Below, one piece after another: positions 16,099 to 24,730 of a DNA stretch of 52,140 bases. The stretch is from CAYMND01 sp964465065 (GTDB taxonomy: Bacteria; Acidobacteriota; Aminicenantia; UBA2199). Every line of letters starts with the position of its first letter. Position 1 is the first letter of the stretch. The position numbers and the translations under genes are program-made. The notes below the pieces were generated by a model that was not told where the DNA came from, did no database searches, and saw only the letters and a list, made by a program, of their open reading frames with translations. The stretch is from contig CAYXHZ010000019.1 in the NCBI GenBank assembly GCA_964465065.1, positions 1 through 52,140 on the forward strand. Reading direction: 5' to 3'.

Positions 16099-17133
16099 AT
16101 GAAAAAGTCCGGATTCGCTTTGGGCCTGCTTTTGCTGACATATGTCAGCCTGTCGGCCTGGGAACGGCAACTGCTCGTTATCGGCGGTTTCAACGGCAGC
16201 CGGTATTATGCGGATGTGCGCTCGCTCCACCTGTCCGGGCCGACGGCGGAACGGGAAACAGGCTGGCGGACGCAGGCGCCGCTGCCGCAGGCTCTGCAGG
16301 GACACGCGGCCGTTCTGCTGAAAGATCGGGTCTGCGTCATCGGCGGTTTTACCGGTTTTTCCCACGATCGTCGACCTCTTTTCAGTGCGGAGGTGCTGAC
16401 CGGAAAAATTGCGGCCGGCCGGATCGACGCGTGGACGAGAGTCGGGATGCTACCCCGGCCATTGGCTTATCATGCGGTCGTGACGTACCGGGATTACATC
16501 ATCAGCAGCGGCGGGCAGTCTCCGGCGGATGTCGCCGCCGTCTACCTCTGTTCCGTATCGGACAGCGGTGAACCGGGCTGCTGGAAACGGGTGGCCGACC
16601 TGCCCCGGGCCATGCGCGGCCATGCAGCCGTCATGGTCGACGACCGGCTGTTCATCCTGGGCGGGCACGATGACCGGGCACTGTATGGCGATGTGATATC
16701 GGCGCCGGTGGCGAGCGACGGCACGATCGGTCCCTGGCAGTCCGCCACGCCTCTGCCCCGGCCGCTGATTCATTTCGGAGTCGCCGCCTATAACGGTCGG
16801 ATCTATATCTCGGGCGGACAGGATGAAAACTGGCGGCTGCGCCGGGAACTGTATTCGGTACAAGCCGACGGGGCCATACTGGGGACCTGGCGTCAGGAGC
16901 GGTCGTTCGGACTGGCGCAGGCACGTATGGGCCTCAACCTGGACGGTCAGCGGCTGATCGTCAGCGGCGGCGGGTACGGTTGGGACGAACCGGTTTACAA
17001 CTCGGTTCTGGCCGCAGTCGTCGCCGCGGACGGCCGGCTGGGAAAATGGCGAAAAATCGCCAGACTGCCGAAGGCTCTGGCTTTTCATGCGGCGTTGATC
17101 GTTCCGGGAACGGATGACAGGATGCAGCCATGA
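16099..17133 (+). CDS. Exported Kelch-repeat beta-propeller protein
   Basis: 344 residues with a signal peptide (about 1-20) and five or six Kelch-type blades. Each blade carries the pattern of hydrophobic strand plus double glycine (LLVIGGF, VCVIGGF, IISSGGQ, LFILGGH, IYISGGQ, LIVSGGG) and a following W (GWRTQAPLP, CWKRVADLP, PWQSATPLP, KWRKIARLP). Propellers of this kind are usually periplasmic or surface binding modules, some sialidase- or galactose-oxidase-like; no catalytic residues are recognisable. Its stop overlaps the next gene's start (ATGA at 17130-17133), so the two are cotranslated. Confidence 0.82.
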   Translation: MKKSGFALGLLLLTYVSLSAWERQLLVIGGFNGSRYYADVRSLHLSGPTAERETGWRTQAPLPQALQGHAAVLLKDRVCVIGGFTGFSHDRRPLFSAEVLTGKIAAGRIDAWTRVGMLPRPLAYHAVVTYRDYIISSGGQSPADVAAVYLCSVSDSGEPGCWKRVADLPRAMRGHAAVMVDDRLFILGGHDDRALYGDVISAPVASDGTIGPWQSATPLPRPLIHFGVAAYNGRIYISGGQDENWRLRRELYSVQADGAILGTWRQERSFGLAQARMGLNLDGQRLIVSGGGYGWDEPVYNSVLAAVVAADGRLGKWRKIARLPKALAFHAALIVPGTDDRMQP

Positions 17134-18926
17134 AGGCGAAGGGGACGCTTCTCCTGATCATACTGGTCTGGGCCGGACTTTCGCTGCCGGTTCGATCCGA
17201 GGCCACGCCAAGGCAGGCGGTTCGACCAGGTTCGTGGCAAACCGGCATCGATACTTTTTTTGACGATTCCTACACCAGTCTGCTGCTGCGTGACCCCGAA
17301 GCTGTGACCGGTATGGGACTACCCGGGCTGCATGCGCAAGTCAGCGACCGGCTTGACGACCATTCCCTGAACTACCTTCGGCAAACCCAGGAGCTGGAAC
17401 GGGAGATTCTGCTGCGGCTGCGTTCGGTCGACCATTGCGCTTTGACTGCGGCCCAGCGGCTGAGCGCCGATGTCTACGACTGGTACCTCGACGATCTGGT
17501 TGCAGGCCAACCGTTCGCCGACAACGACTATCCGCTCAACCCGACGCCCTTCAGCGTCAACGCCCAGGTCCTGCAGCTGTTCATGTACCATCATCCCATC
17601 GCCAAGCTGCAGGATGCTCGGGACTATGTCCGGCGTCTGTCCCGCATCAAGCTTAAGTTCGACCAGCTGATCGAAGGCCTGCAGCGGCGCGAACGGACCG
17701 GCATCGTACTGCCTTTTTTTCTGATCAGGCCACTGATCGCCGAGTTGAAATCTATTGCCGATGTACGGGCCGACCAGACTCCTTTTTATGAGGTTTTGGC
17801 CGCCCGGCTCAAGGAGCATTGCCCGACCGACCAACCAGATGACCGGCAGATTCTGGCCGAGGCCGAGAGCGAGATCGACGCATCCGTCATACCGGCGTAC
17901 CGGATGCTGATCCGCTTCCTGGAAGGCCAGCTGCGCTTCGCCGACAACCGTGCCGGCATCTGGAAACAAACCCGGGGCAAGGCCGCCTACGCCCACTTGC
18001 TGCGGCACTACACCACGACCGAGTTGAGCGCTGAGCAGATGCATGAACTGGGTAAAAGAGAACTCGAACGCATCCATGCCGACATGCGCCAGCGTTTCGC
18101 CGCTCTGGGCTACCCGGCCCGGAGGAGTCTGCCGAGCCTGTTTGTGCGCCTGGAGAGGGACAGCGGTTCGCTGACCGGAGCTGAGGCTCTGGCGGCGTAC
18201 GAACGGATCATCGAACGGGCCGACCAGAGTATGGCGGCACTCTTCGGTCATCGGCCGCGGAGCGGTTTGATCGTGGTCGGCAGCAGATCCGGAAGCTCTT
18301 ACCTGCCGCCGTCCATGGACGGTCTGCGCCCCGGGGTGTTTCTGGCCTACAACCAGGGTGCCGTACCCCGGTTCTCCATGGCCAGCCTGGCTTACCACGA
18401 AGCGGTTCCCGGACACCATTATCAATTGGCAGTTTCCCAAGAGCTGGACCTGCCGCTGATGCGCCGCGATATGGGCTTTGGCGCCCATGTCGAGGGCTGG
18501 GCACTGTACGCCGAACGCCTGGCCTGGGAACAGGGCCTGTACAGCGGCGATGCCTATGGTGACCTGGGGCGGCTGCAGTACGAAGCCTACCGGGCGGCCC
18601 GGCTGGTCGTCGATACCGGTCTGCACGCCAAGCGCTGGTCGTTTGTGCAGGCGGTCGACTTCATGGTCAAGAATACGGGTATGTCCCGTGGCGGGATGCA
18701 GAGCGAGGTGGTCCGCTACATCTGTGTTCCGGGTCAGGCCACGGCCTACTTCATCGGTTTTCTCAAGATCCTGGACCTGCGGGAACGGGTCAGGACGGCT
18801 CTGGGAGCCTGTTTCGATCTCCGCGAATTTCACGATATCCTGTTGGGAAACGGCGCTCTGCCGCTGCCCGTGCTGGAGCGGCTGGTTGAAGCGTACATTG
18901 AGAAGCGAAAGAACGGCCAAGGCTGA
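17130..18926 (+). CDS. Exported DUF885 family metallopeptidase-like protein
   Basis: 598 residues with a signal peptide (about 1-24). The DUF885 signature YHEAVPGHH is present: His423 and Glu424 with His429 and His430 form a zinc-type HExxPGHH site. A conserved GFGAHVEGWALYAERLA segment follows shortly after. Members are thought to be zinc carboxypeptidase-like enzymes, but substrates are mostly unproven. Length is normal for the family. Translationally coupled to the Kelch gene. Confidence 0.85.
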   Translation: MKAKGTLLLIILVWAGLSLPVRSEATPRQAVRPGSWQTGIDTFFDDSYTSLLLRDPEAVTGMGLPGLHAQVSDRLDDHSLNYLRQTQELEREILLRLRSVDHCALTAAQRLSADVYDWYLDDLVAGQPFADNDYPLNPTPFSVNAQVLQLFMYHHPIAKLQDARDYVRRLSRIKLKFDQLIEGLQRRERTGIVLPFFLIRPLIAELKSIADVRADQTPFYEVLAARLKEHCPTDQPDDRQILAEAESEIDASVIPAYRMLIRFLEGQLRFADNRAGIWKQTRGKAAYAHLLRHYTTTELSAEQMHELGKRELERIHADMRQRFAALGYPARRSLPSLFVRLERDSGSLTGAEALAAYERIIERADQSMAALFGHRPRSGLIVVGSRSGSSYLPPSMDGLRPGVFLAYNQGAVPRFSMASLAYHEAVPGHHYQLAVSQELDLPLMRRDMGFGAHVEGWALYAERLAWEQGLYSGDAYGDLGRLQYEAYRAARLVVDTGLHAKRWSFVQAVDFMVKNTGMSRGGMQSEVVRYICVPGQATAYFIGFLKILDLRERVRTALGACFDLREFHDILLGNGALPLPVLERLVEAYIEKRKNGQG

Positions 18927-19063
18927 CGCGGCCGGATCGCGTTCGCAGGCCTGCCGGGAGTTACGCAGGATCATGACTTGTCATGCCGAACAATCTGCTG
19001 TACAGTGCGAGCCGAGGTGCAGGATGGCTGCCGACGGGAAAGGGGACTGCCGACCAGTCGTGA

Positions 19064-19399
19064 TCAGAGATGTCTGCGCATACCCAGGGAAATGGCCAGC
19101 CAGGAAACGGTCAGCAGGGAGAACCCGATGATGGCCGGGATCAGGGCCTCGCTGACGCCGCCGACAAACTGGCCGGCCGGGGAAGCCTGCGGATTTTCCA
19201 GTGCCTGGGCCATATTGAACAGGGCGACGGCCAAGCCGCTGGTGAGTCCGACTACGCTGGCGTATGTGGTGGCCACCGACAGCGGACGTACCAGTCCCAG
19301 CTTGACTTCGGTCGGTTTCAGGAAGAAGGAAACCGACATGCTCAGGGTAAACAGCCCGAGCAGAACGATGAGCACCGTGATGATGATTCCCATGGTCAT
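19064..19399 (-). CDS. Small three-helix membrane protein, ExbB/MotA-like fragment
   Basis: 111 residues with membrane helices near residues 3-25, 42-62 and 84-106. The stretch TYASVVGLTSGLAVALFNMAQ followed by GGVSEALIPAIIGF (counted separately) recalls the TolQ/ExbB/MotA proton-channel core, where a G-x2-GT..F..M loop is followed by GGISEAL. The usual large cytoplasmic domain is absent, so this is at most a minimal relative. Start chosen at 19399 because an AGGAGG site lies five bases upstream. Divergent from the ECF sigma gene with a 126-base shared region. Confidence 0.55.
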   Translation of the reverse strand: MTMGIIITVLIVLLGLFTLSMSVSFFLKPTEVKLGLVRPLSVATTYASVVGLTSGLAVALFNMAQALENPQASPAGQFVGGVSEALIPAIIGFSLLTVSWLAISLGMRRHL

Positions 19400-19525
19400 G
19401 GTGACCTCCTTTTTTGGGGTTACACTGGGGAGACGCTCGCCGTGGGCAGTGTGTGACATATTCGCAACGATTGGATTGCATCCGGGCAGCGACCGATCGT
19501 CAGTTGAGACGGAGAGGCCGTTTTC

Positions 19526-20095
19526 ATGACGGAAGCCGAAAATGTCAGCTCGACCATCCGGGCTCTGCAGAAGGGTGATCCGGAGGTGTTCTCTGCGGTT
19601 TATAGGCAGTATGAGCCCCGTATCCAGGCGTTTTTGTTGCGCATGTCCAGGCAGGCCGATGTGGCACAGGACCTGTCGGCCGAAGTCTGGTGCCGGGTGG
19701 TCGAGAAGGTGCACACTCTGAACACGGACAGCCAGCTGGTACCATGGATTTATACGATCGCCCGCAATCTGTATTACAGCTATTGCCGGTCCCGCCACCG
19801 CGATGAACATTACCTCAATGAACTGGGTTGGATCCATGTGCAGACCGAACGGGTGGACTCTCCGCTCCTGCAGGGCATTCATCGGGAACAAAGCGCCCAG
19901 TTGGAGGCGGCATTGGCTGGATTGACCCCCAAATACCGTGAGACGGTGATCCTGGTGGGTATCGAAGGCCTGAGCTACACCCAGGCAGCCGAGGTGTGCG
20001 CAACCAAGGCTGAAGTGATGCGTCAGCGGTTTTCCCGGGCGGTCAGAATTCTGCAGCGCTCGATGAAACCGCACAATACCGGAGGTGAATGGTGA
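19526..20095 (+). CDS. ECF-type RNA polymerase sigma factor
   Basis: 189 residues with sigma-70 region 2 (about 25-95, including QDLSAEVWCRVVEK and the -10-binding IYTIARNLYYSYCRSR) and region 4 (about 130-180, LTPKYRETVILVGIEGLSYTQAAEV helix-turn-helix, split here only by length rule). The linker is short, as in extracytoplasmic-function sigma factors. A GGAGAGG site precedes the ATG. The next frame starts within its stop codon region and encodes a small membrane protein, the usual place of an anti-sigma factor. Confidence 0.88.
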   Translation: MTEAENVSSTIRALQKGDPEVFSAVYRQYEPRIQAFLLRMSRQADVAQDLSAEVWCRVVEKVHTLNTDSQLVPWIYTIARNLYYSYCRSRHRDEHYLNELGWIHVQTERVDSPLLQGIHREQSAQLEAALAGLTPKYRETVILVGIEGLSYTQAAEVCATKAEVMRQRFSRAVRILQRSMKPHNTGGEW

Positions 20096-20355
20096 GTGAA
20101 CGCCTGCCTGATGAACGGGATGACGACCGGGATCTGTTGGCCGGTCTGGCACGGCTGGCCTTGCTGGATATTCAGGGCATGGATAAGGAACCAGAGGATA
20201 GATTGGCGCCGATGGCCCTCAGCCGATACCGCCGCGCCTGGCGGATCGGGATGGACAGACTTTTCGGTCGTACGGGCGGACTGATTCTGCTGCTGCTTGT
20301 CGGTCAGCTTCTGGGCTGGGAGTTGTGGCGCTGGTTTCGTTTCTTGCTGAACTGA
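20089..20355 (+). CDS. Small single-pass membrane protein, possible anti-sigma partner
   Basis: 88 residues: an acidic, charged cytoplasmic N-terminal half and one hydrophobic helix near residues 64-80 ending in a Trp-rich tail. No zinc-binding anti-sigma motif is seen. It overlaps the sigma gene; ATG at 20089 or GTG at 20092 are both possible, and the GGAGG at 20081 fits the GTG better. The position after an ECF sigma gene suggests a minimal anti-sigma factor, but this rests on context only. Confidence 0.55.
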   Translation: MVSERLPDERDDDRDLLAGLARLALLDIQGMDKEPEDRLAPMALSRYRRAWRIGMDRLFGRTGGLILLLLVGQLLGWELWRWFRFLLN

Positions 20356-20402
20356 ACGGTTTATTTTGCGAGTTTTTTTGTGACAGAAATGGCCTCTGTC
20401 TG

Positions 20403-20432
20403 TTGACAAGCGCTGCTTCTGATACTAATAAT
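20403..20432 (+). promoter_or_regulatory. Promoter for motAB
   Basis: Perfect -35 TTGACA (20403-20408), 18-base spacer, -10 AATAAT (20427-20432). Predicted start near 20439, leader of about 33 bases with GGAG eight bases before the motA ATG. A housekeeping-type promoter for stator genes. Confidence 0.6.
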
Positions 20433-20471
20433 GCTTTGTCCGTTGGCTTTCGCAGTTGTGGAGCGTGCAGT

Positions 20472-21329
20472 ATGATGGTCATCATCGGTATGGTCGGAGT
20501 AATGGTGGCGATTATTGTCGGCTACAAGATGGAGCACGGCAATCTGAGTATCCTGGTGCAACCCGCCGAACTGGTCATCATCGGCGGCGCCGCCTTTTGC
20601 GCCTTGATCATTCAGTCGGGCGAAAAGTTCATGTTCGTGGCCAAGAACATGCTCGCCGTGTTCAAGGGCTCGATGGGCAGCAAAAAGAATTACATGGACC
20701 TGCTGCTGCTCATGCACAGCCTGCTGGCCAAAGCCCAGAAAGAAGGGCTGGTTTCCCTGGAGACCCATATCGACGCCCCCGACAAGAGCGAACTGTTCAA
20801 GAAATTTCCCGGCATTGTGGCCCACAAGCGTCTGCTGCTGACCATCACCGACAATTTGCGGATTCTGGTCACCGGCAGCACGCACCGTACCCTGGAAAAC
20901 CTGATGGATATCGATCTGGAAACGCAGAACGAGGAATCGCTCTACCCCTCCTCGATGCTCACCAAGGTCGCCGATGCGCTGCCCGGTATGGGTATCGTCG
21001 CCGCCGTTCTCGGGGTCACCCTGGCCATGGGCAAGATATCCGAACCTCCCGAGGTGTTGGGCCATACCGTCGCCGCCGCTCTGGTCGGAACCTTTTTGGG
21101 CATCCTGCTCAGTTACGGTTACATGGGACCCATCGCTACCAACCTGGAGCACAAGGTACACGTCGAAGAGACCTTCGTCAATGTCATCAAGATGGTTTTG
21201 CTCAACTTTGCCGACGGCGCGCCGCCGATCATTTCCATCGAAGCGGGCCGCAGAGCCGTACCGACCCATGAACGTCCCAGTTTTCAGGAAATCGAAGAAG
21301 AGATGCGGAAATGGCGGAGCCAGTCGTAA
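20472..21329 (+). CDS. motA: Flagellar motor stator protein MotA
   Basis: 285-residue ion-channel subunit of the stator, inner membrane. Helices near the N-terminus are followed by a cytoplasmic domain and the conserved channel pair PGMGIVAAVLGVTLAMG and GTFLGILLSYGYMGP. The start at 20472 follows a GGAG; an upstream extension enters the promoter. It overlaps motB by 19 bases. No other flagellar genes are in the window. Confidence 0.92.
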   Translation: MMVIIGMVGVMVAIIVGYKMEHGNLSILVQPAELVIIGGAAFCALIIQSGEKFMFVAKNMLAVFKGSMGSKKNYMDLLLLMHSLLAKAQKEGLVSLETHIDAPDKSELFKKFPGIVAHKRLLLTITDNLRILVTGSTHRTLENLMDIDLETQNEESLYPSSMLTKVADALPGMGIVAAVLGVTLAMGKISEPPEVLGHTVAAALVGTFLGILLSYGYMGPIATNLEHKVHVEETFVNVIKMVLLNFADGAPPIISIEAGRRAVPTHERPSFQEIEEEMRKWRSQS

Positions 21330-22132
21330 TCGTTAAAAAAGTCAAAAAAAAAGGCCATGGCGGACACCACGGCGGCAGCTGGAAAGTGGCCTATGCCGAT
21401 TTCGTCACCGCTCTGATGGCCTTCTTTTTGCTCATGTGGCTGGTGACCGCCAAAAAAGCCAGCGACAAGGTCGGTCTGGAGACCTATTTCAAGGAATACG
21501 ACATCACCAAGGGCAGCGAGGCGGTCCGCAAGACGATCCGGGAGAAAATCGGGCAATACGAGGCGGCTCAGGCTGCGGCTGGAAATAAAAGTCTGGTCGA
21601 TCTGCCGCAGAAACCGGATGCGGTGCTGTTCACCGAGGAAAGTACCCGACAGATCGTCGGCGAATGGAAGACGCAGATCGAGGGCCGGCTGGCCGAGTTT
21701 TCCAATCAGGTTCTGGTGGATTTGTCGCCTGATGGGGCGGTGATGATCCAGATGGTCGACAAGCTGGGGGTGCCCATGTTTCCCACCGGGGGAACCGAGT
21801 TGACCGATACGGCCCGCAGCATTCTGGCGGTGATCTGGGAGAAAATCAGACTGGAAAACGTGAAGGTGGCCATCGAAGGTCATACGGACGCCTACCAGTA
21901 CTCTCGGGATGGAAAAACCAACTGGGAATTGTCGACCGAAAGGGCGTCGGCGGCTCGCAAAGAGCTGGAGCGTCTGGGGCTTCCGGCTTACCGCCTGCTG
22001 CGGGTTACGGGGCTGGCCGATACCAAGCCGTATTCGGAGGACCCGTACAGCCCGATGAACCGGCGCATCAGCCTGCTGCTCTACTACTATACGGCACCGG
22101 CCCAAGCTCCGGAAATCGTACCGAAGACCTGA
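21311..22132 (+). CDS. motB: Flagellar motor stator protein MotB
   Basis: 273 residues. The short basic N-terminus leads to the single helix with the plug and ion-carrying aspartate: GSWKVAYADFVTALMAFF, Asp30. An OmpA-like peptidoglycan-binding domain occupies about residues 135-265 (VAIEGHTDAY, LSTERASAARKELERLGLP). Partner of MotA and cotranslated with it. The helix residues next to Asp30 (VTALMAFFLLMWL) are of the proton-using kind, though ion choice is not certain. Confidence 0.92.
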   Translation: MAEPVVIVKKVKKKGHGGHHGGSWKVAYADFVTALMAFFLLMWLVTAKKASDKVGLETYFKEYDITKGSEAVRKTIREKIGQYEAAQAAAGNKSLVDLPQKPDAVLFTEESTRQIVGEWKTQIEGRLAEFSNQVLVDLSPDGAVMIQMVDKLGVPMFPTGGTELTDTARSILAVIWEKIRLENVKVAIEGHTDAYQYSRDGKTNWELSTERASAARKELERLGLPAYRLLRVTGLADTKPYSEDPYSPMNRRISLLLYYYTAPAQAPEIVPKT

Positions 22133-22214
22133 TACGGTCCGGACAGAAGAAAAGCACGTAACGGATTGCACAGTTTTTGCCGATCCCATACAATCAGTCC
22201 GTCAGGAGGTCGCT

Positions 22215-22814
22215 ATGGCCATATTCTGCGGACACTTCGGACCGCTGAAAGCGGATGAACCCAAAACCAGTCTGCAAAAACGGATTTGGATAACGGTGAC
22301 CCTGACCATTTTTTCGTCGACCTTGACTCTTCTATTCCTCGGAATGCGTGTCGTTTTATCTATGGGCGGCATGGTGGCAACGGGGGGGCCCTATGTCATC
22401 GCTCATCCGGCTCCGGACTGGATCTGGATCATGCCCCTTTCGGCCCTGCTCATGATCGCCGCTCTGATAACCGGGGTGCTCATGAGTTTTTCCGGAATTT
22501 ACGGTCCGAACCTGATGCAGTTTTCCTGGTCGGCGCTGTTCATCGCCCTGGGCTGGAATTTCCTCGATTTCGGCATGGGGCTTTCCCGTGGGACCGGTCT
22601 GGTGTGGCCGTGGCTGATCTGTGCCTTGCTGTTCATTCCGATGGGCCTTCTGCCGATGATTCTGATCGTAAAACGCCGCTGGGACCAGTACAAAGACAGA
22701 AAATTGAACTTTGACACCGCCTGGTTGTACACCTTGCTGGCGCAGCTGGTGTTGGTCGTGATATCGGTCAGTCTGGCTGCATACCTGTTCCGAATCGTTA
22801 CGGAAACGACCTAG
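22215..22814 (+). CDS. Multi-pass membrane protein of unknown function
   Basis: 199 residues with about five hydrophobic helices (near 25-48, 68-92, 100-120, 130-152 and 170-193) separated by short charged loops. No family recognised. A GGAGG site eight bases before the ATG supports translation. It follows motB by 82 bases on the same strand, so cotranscription with the stator genes is possible but not shown. Confidence 0.65.
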   Translation: MAIFCGHFGPLKADEPKTSLQKRIWITVTLTIFSSTLTLLFLGMRVVLSMGGMVATGGPYVIAHPAPDWIWIMPLSALLMIAALITGVLMSFSGIYGPNLMQFSWSALFIALGWNFLDFGMGLSRGTGLVWPWLICALLFIPMGLLPMILIVKRRWDQYKDRKLNFDTAWLYTLLAQLVLVVISVSLAAYLFRIVTETT

Positions 22815-22945
22815 TGCCGTTGTCTGACCGGTTTGAGTAAATATGCTTATTTATCCATTTTGAGTAGTTTCCACATTGTGCTCTTGCTCTCCTCCGTCTA
22901 CAGTGCCTCCATAGAGGACGAAAAACTGTCAGCTGGAGGCGTTCA

Positions 22946-23341
22946 ATGGCAACGATGGCCTACATAAAATTCTGCCGCCGTGAGTATCGGGTGCGGCTCT
23001 ATTCGGAAATTCCTCTGGTGAAGCGTTTTATAGAGTATCTACCGATCGAGAGCGAAGCCAATACTTTAAACGGTCAGGTCTATTTCCGGATACCGGATGC
23101 GGTTGTCGCCTACGATGGTCCCGAACGGGAGGATTTCGCCTCCGGTGATGTTGTCTACGGGTGCGATCCGGACGGTTCGCCCCAGTTCACCGTCACGGTT
23201 TTGTACGGTCCGACGAAATACGGGAACGGGTTGAGTTGCACAACCGGCGCAACCGGTGTGAAAATCGGTGAAATCATCGACGATACAACGGGAATGGAAG
23301 AGATCAGATCCTGCGAGGCGGTCAGCTTCTTTTTGGATTAG
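22946..23341 (+). CDS. Cyclophilin-like fold protein
   Basis: 131-residue protein matching the small cyclophilin-like family typified by TM1367: an N-terminal strand, a leucine-rich helix (VKRFIEYLPIESEANTLNG), then GQVYFRIPD, a GDVVYGCDPDGSPQF loop and a final strand after IGEI. Family members have the cyclophilin barrel but usually lack proline-isomerase residues, and roles are unknown. Its last 20 bases overlap the convergent DUF4405 gene. Confidence 0.72.
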   Translation: MATMAYIKFCRREYRVRLYSEIPLVKRFIEYLPIESEANTLNGQVYFRIPDAVVAYDGPEREDFASGDVVYGCDPDGSPQFTVTVLYGPTKYGNGLSCTTGATGVKIGEIIDDTTGMEEIRSCEAVSFFLD

Positions 23342-23861
23342 ACCGCTTCCCCCGAGCTGCGAGACTTCGAGTCAGACCCGGCCATTTCCTGATCAGGTGC
23401 AGAACGAGAAAAACCGTGAGCACGATTCCGAGTTTGTCGTGGATTTCGACCAGGGCGAATCGAATGCCGGTACTGGCAAGCGGAAGCAGCCAGGGGATCA
23501 GGCCCGTAGTGGCCGTAACGTTCCAGGTATGAAACAGCAGGCTCGACGAACGGTTGACACTTCTGAATCCAATCGATTTGAAGGGAATGCGCCGGATCCA
23601 TACTCGATGCCGCAGCAGATGCCAGCCGACCAGCACTGCGGTGGCCAGCGCGCCGATCTTATGGAGATTCAGCCATTCCGATTTGTCCATCGATCCTATT
23701 CGGTCTGCTTCGAGCAGGCCTCGGGCGTGGAAAGACAACAGAACGAAGCCGCTGACTGTCAACCAGCCCATGGCGAACAGGGCGGACAGGCTGATGATCA
23801 GACCGGTACTTTTTTTTCTCGATGTAACGGTGCCGGGTGGTATGGGGCGATGGTCCATCAT
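23322..23861 (-). CDS. DUF4405-like four-helix membrane protein (possible heme b binder)
   Basis: 179 residues with four membrane helices (about 20-45, 66-84, 115-131, 141-158). Histidines sit in pairs inside helices (NLHKIGALATAVLVGWHLLRH and EIHDKLGIVLTVFLVLHLIR, each the DUF4405/cytochrome b561-like pattern), suggesting heme ligation. The gene starts four bases inside the end of the MarR gene, so it is probably the regulated target. Function in electron transfer is inferred only. Confidence 0.68.
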   Translation of the reverse strand: MMDHRPIPPGTVTSRKKSTGLIISLSALFAMGWLTVSGFVLLSFHARGLLEADRIGSMDKSEWLNLHKIGALATAVLVGWHLLRHRVWIRRIPFKSIGFRSVNRSSSLLFHTWNVTATTGLIPWLLPLASTGIRFALVEIHDKLGIVLTVFLVLHLIRKWPGLTRSLAARGKRSNPKRS

Positions 23862-24331
23862 CGGTACTCCTCCAGTTTCAGCCTGAGCTGTTTCAGCACC
23901 TTGAGGGTGATCGTCAACTCGTCGGCCTTGATTTGAGTGTTCAACGAATCTTCAAATTCGTGCGCCCGTTGGTGAAAGCGCGCAAACAGCGACCAGCCTT
24001 TGGGGGTCAGTTCCAGGCAGATGCGTCGTTTATCATCGGCATCGGGGTGTCTTCCGACCAGCCCCAGCCTTTCCATATCGGCCAACTGCCTGGCCACGGC
24101 CGCCGCGTTTATACCCAGTTTCCTGGCGATTTCCATCGTCCCGATCTGTCCCGTCTCGTGATGGACAGCCAGTACGCGCAATACCATCAGCCGGGAGGAA
24201 GCGACACCGACCTCCCGGGTGAATATGGCCAGGAGGTGACTGTGTATGCGCATGATTTCGCGAACGATTCGAGATCGTTCCGTATCGTCGCTGCTCAGAT
24301 GCGCTTTCAGTTCTGCAAAATCCGTTTCCAT
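23858..24331 (-). CDS. MarR-family transcriptional regulator
   Basis: 157 residues. A winged helix-turn-helix (about 50-115) carries GTMEIARKLGINAAAVARQL as recognition region and the wing DADDKRRICLELTPKG. The ATG at 24331 has no ribosome site. The predicted transcription start coincides with this ATG, so the mRNA is probably leaderless. A perfect inverted repeat covers the -35 box, implying autorepression. The downstream DUF4405 gene overlaps by four bases. Confidence 0.85.
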   Translation of the reverse strand: METDFAELKAHLSSDDTERSRIVREIMRIHSHLLAIFTREVGVASSRLMVLRVLAVHHETGQIGTMEIARKLGINAAAVARQLADMERLGLVGRHPDADDKRRICLELTPKGWSLFARFHQRAHEFEDSLNTQIKADELTITLKVLKQLRLKLEEYR

Positions 24332-24337
24332 GGCGAA

Positions 24338-24366
24338 AATATAGCCCAAGTCATTGACAATGTCAA
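24338..24366 (-). promoter_or_regulatory. Promoter of the marR-DUF4405 operon
   Basis: Minus strand -35 TTGACA (24361-24366), 17-base spacer, -10 TATATT (24338-24343). Seven bases further is position 24331, the A of the marR ATG, so the transcript should begin at the start codon. Confidence 0.65.
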
Positions 24367-24367
24367 T
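24353..24367. promoter_or_regulatory. Putative MarR operator
   Basis: Perfect inverted repeat ATTGACA-A-TGTCAAT. It contains the -35 box of the marR promoter, so bound repressor would block polymerase. An identical copy at 24508-24522 beyond the N gap is probably the same site sequenced on the neighbouring contig. Confidence 0.65.
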
Positions 24368-24370
24368 AAA

Positions 24371-24470
24371 NNNNNNNNNNNNNNNNNNNNNNNNNNNNNN
24401 NNNNNNNNNNNNNNNNNNNNNNNNNNNNNNNNNNNNNNNNNNNNNNNNNNNNNNNNNNNNNNNNNNNNNN
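24371..24470. other. Assembly gap (100 N)
   Basis: A run of exactly 100 N, the conventional filler for a gap of unknown size. Because both flanks carry the same 55 bases, the true gap is probably nil and the flanks overlap. Confidence 0.95.
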
Positions 24471-24525
24471 CAAAATCCGTTTCCATGGCGAAAATATAGC
24501 CCAAGTCATTGACAATGTCAATAAA
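24471..24525 (+). repeat. 55-base contig-end duplicate, right copy
   Basis: Exact copy of 24316-24370, including the first codons of marR, its -10 box and the inverted repeat. After it comes about 200 bases with no recognisable gene up to the LuxR promoter. Confidence 0.85.
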
Positions 24526-24696
24526 GATCCTCGTTCCATGTCCCGGCTCCGTTCCGACAGAGCGGCGTGATGGAGTCCGAGTTGACGGTGAATCGATTGG
24601 GGACGAACCCGGTAATTGACGGTACGGCCGGCCGTTAATTTGGAGGCTGCTGGCCTTCCGTCCGCCTGAACGGTCGGATAATTCACGCGTCGGCAA

Positions 24697-24725
24697 TTGG
24701 CAATGACCGTCCGATGTGCTATAAG
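24697..24725 (+). promoter_or_regulatory. Promoter of the LuxR-type gene
   Basis: -35 TTGGCA (24697-24702), 17-base spacer, -10 TATAAG (24720-24725) with an upstream TG. Predicted start is 24731-24732, at the ATG itself, so the transcript would be leaderless; the AGGAG at 24724-24728 overlaps the -10 and is only two bases from the ATG. Confidence 0.5.
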
Positions 24726-24730
24726 GAGAC

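Larger units (their letters stand above)
24316..24370 (+). repeat. 55-base contig-end duplicate, left copy
   Basis: These 55 bases, running up to the N run, are identical to the 55 bases that follow it (24471-24525). Exact identity of contig-edge length suggests two contigs sharing one overlap that the scaffolder did not merge. Confidence 0.85.

Noticed and set aside
24471..24525. A second marR start, promoter and operator
   Set aside because: Exact 55-base copy across an N gap; best explained as an unmerged contig overlap.
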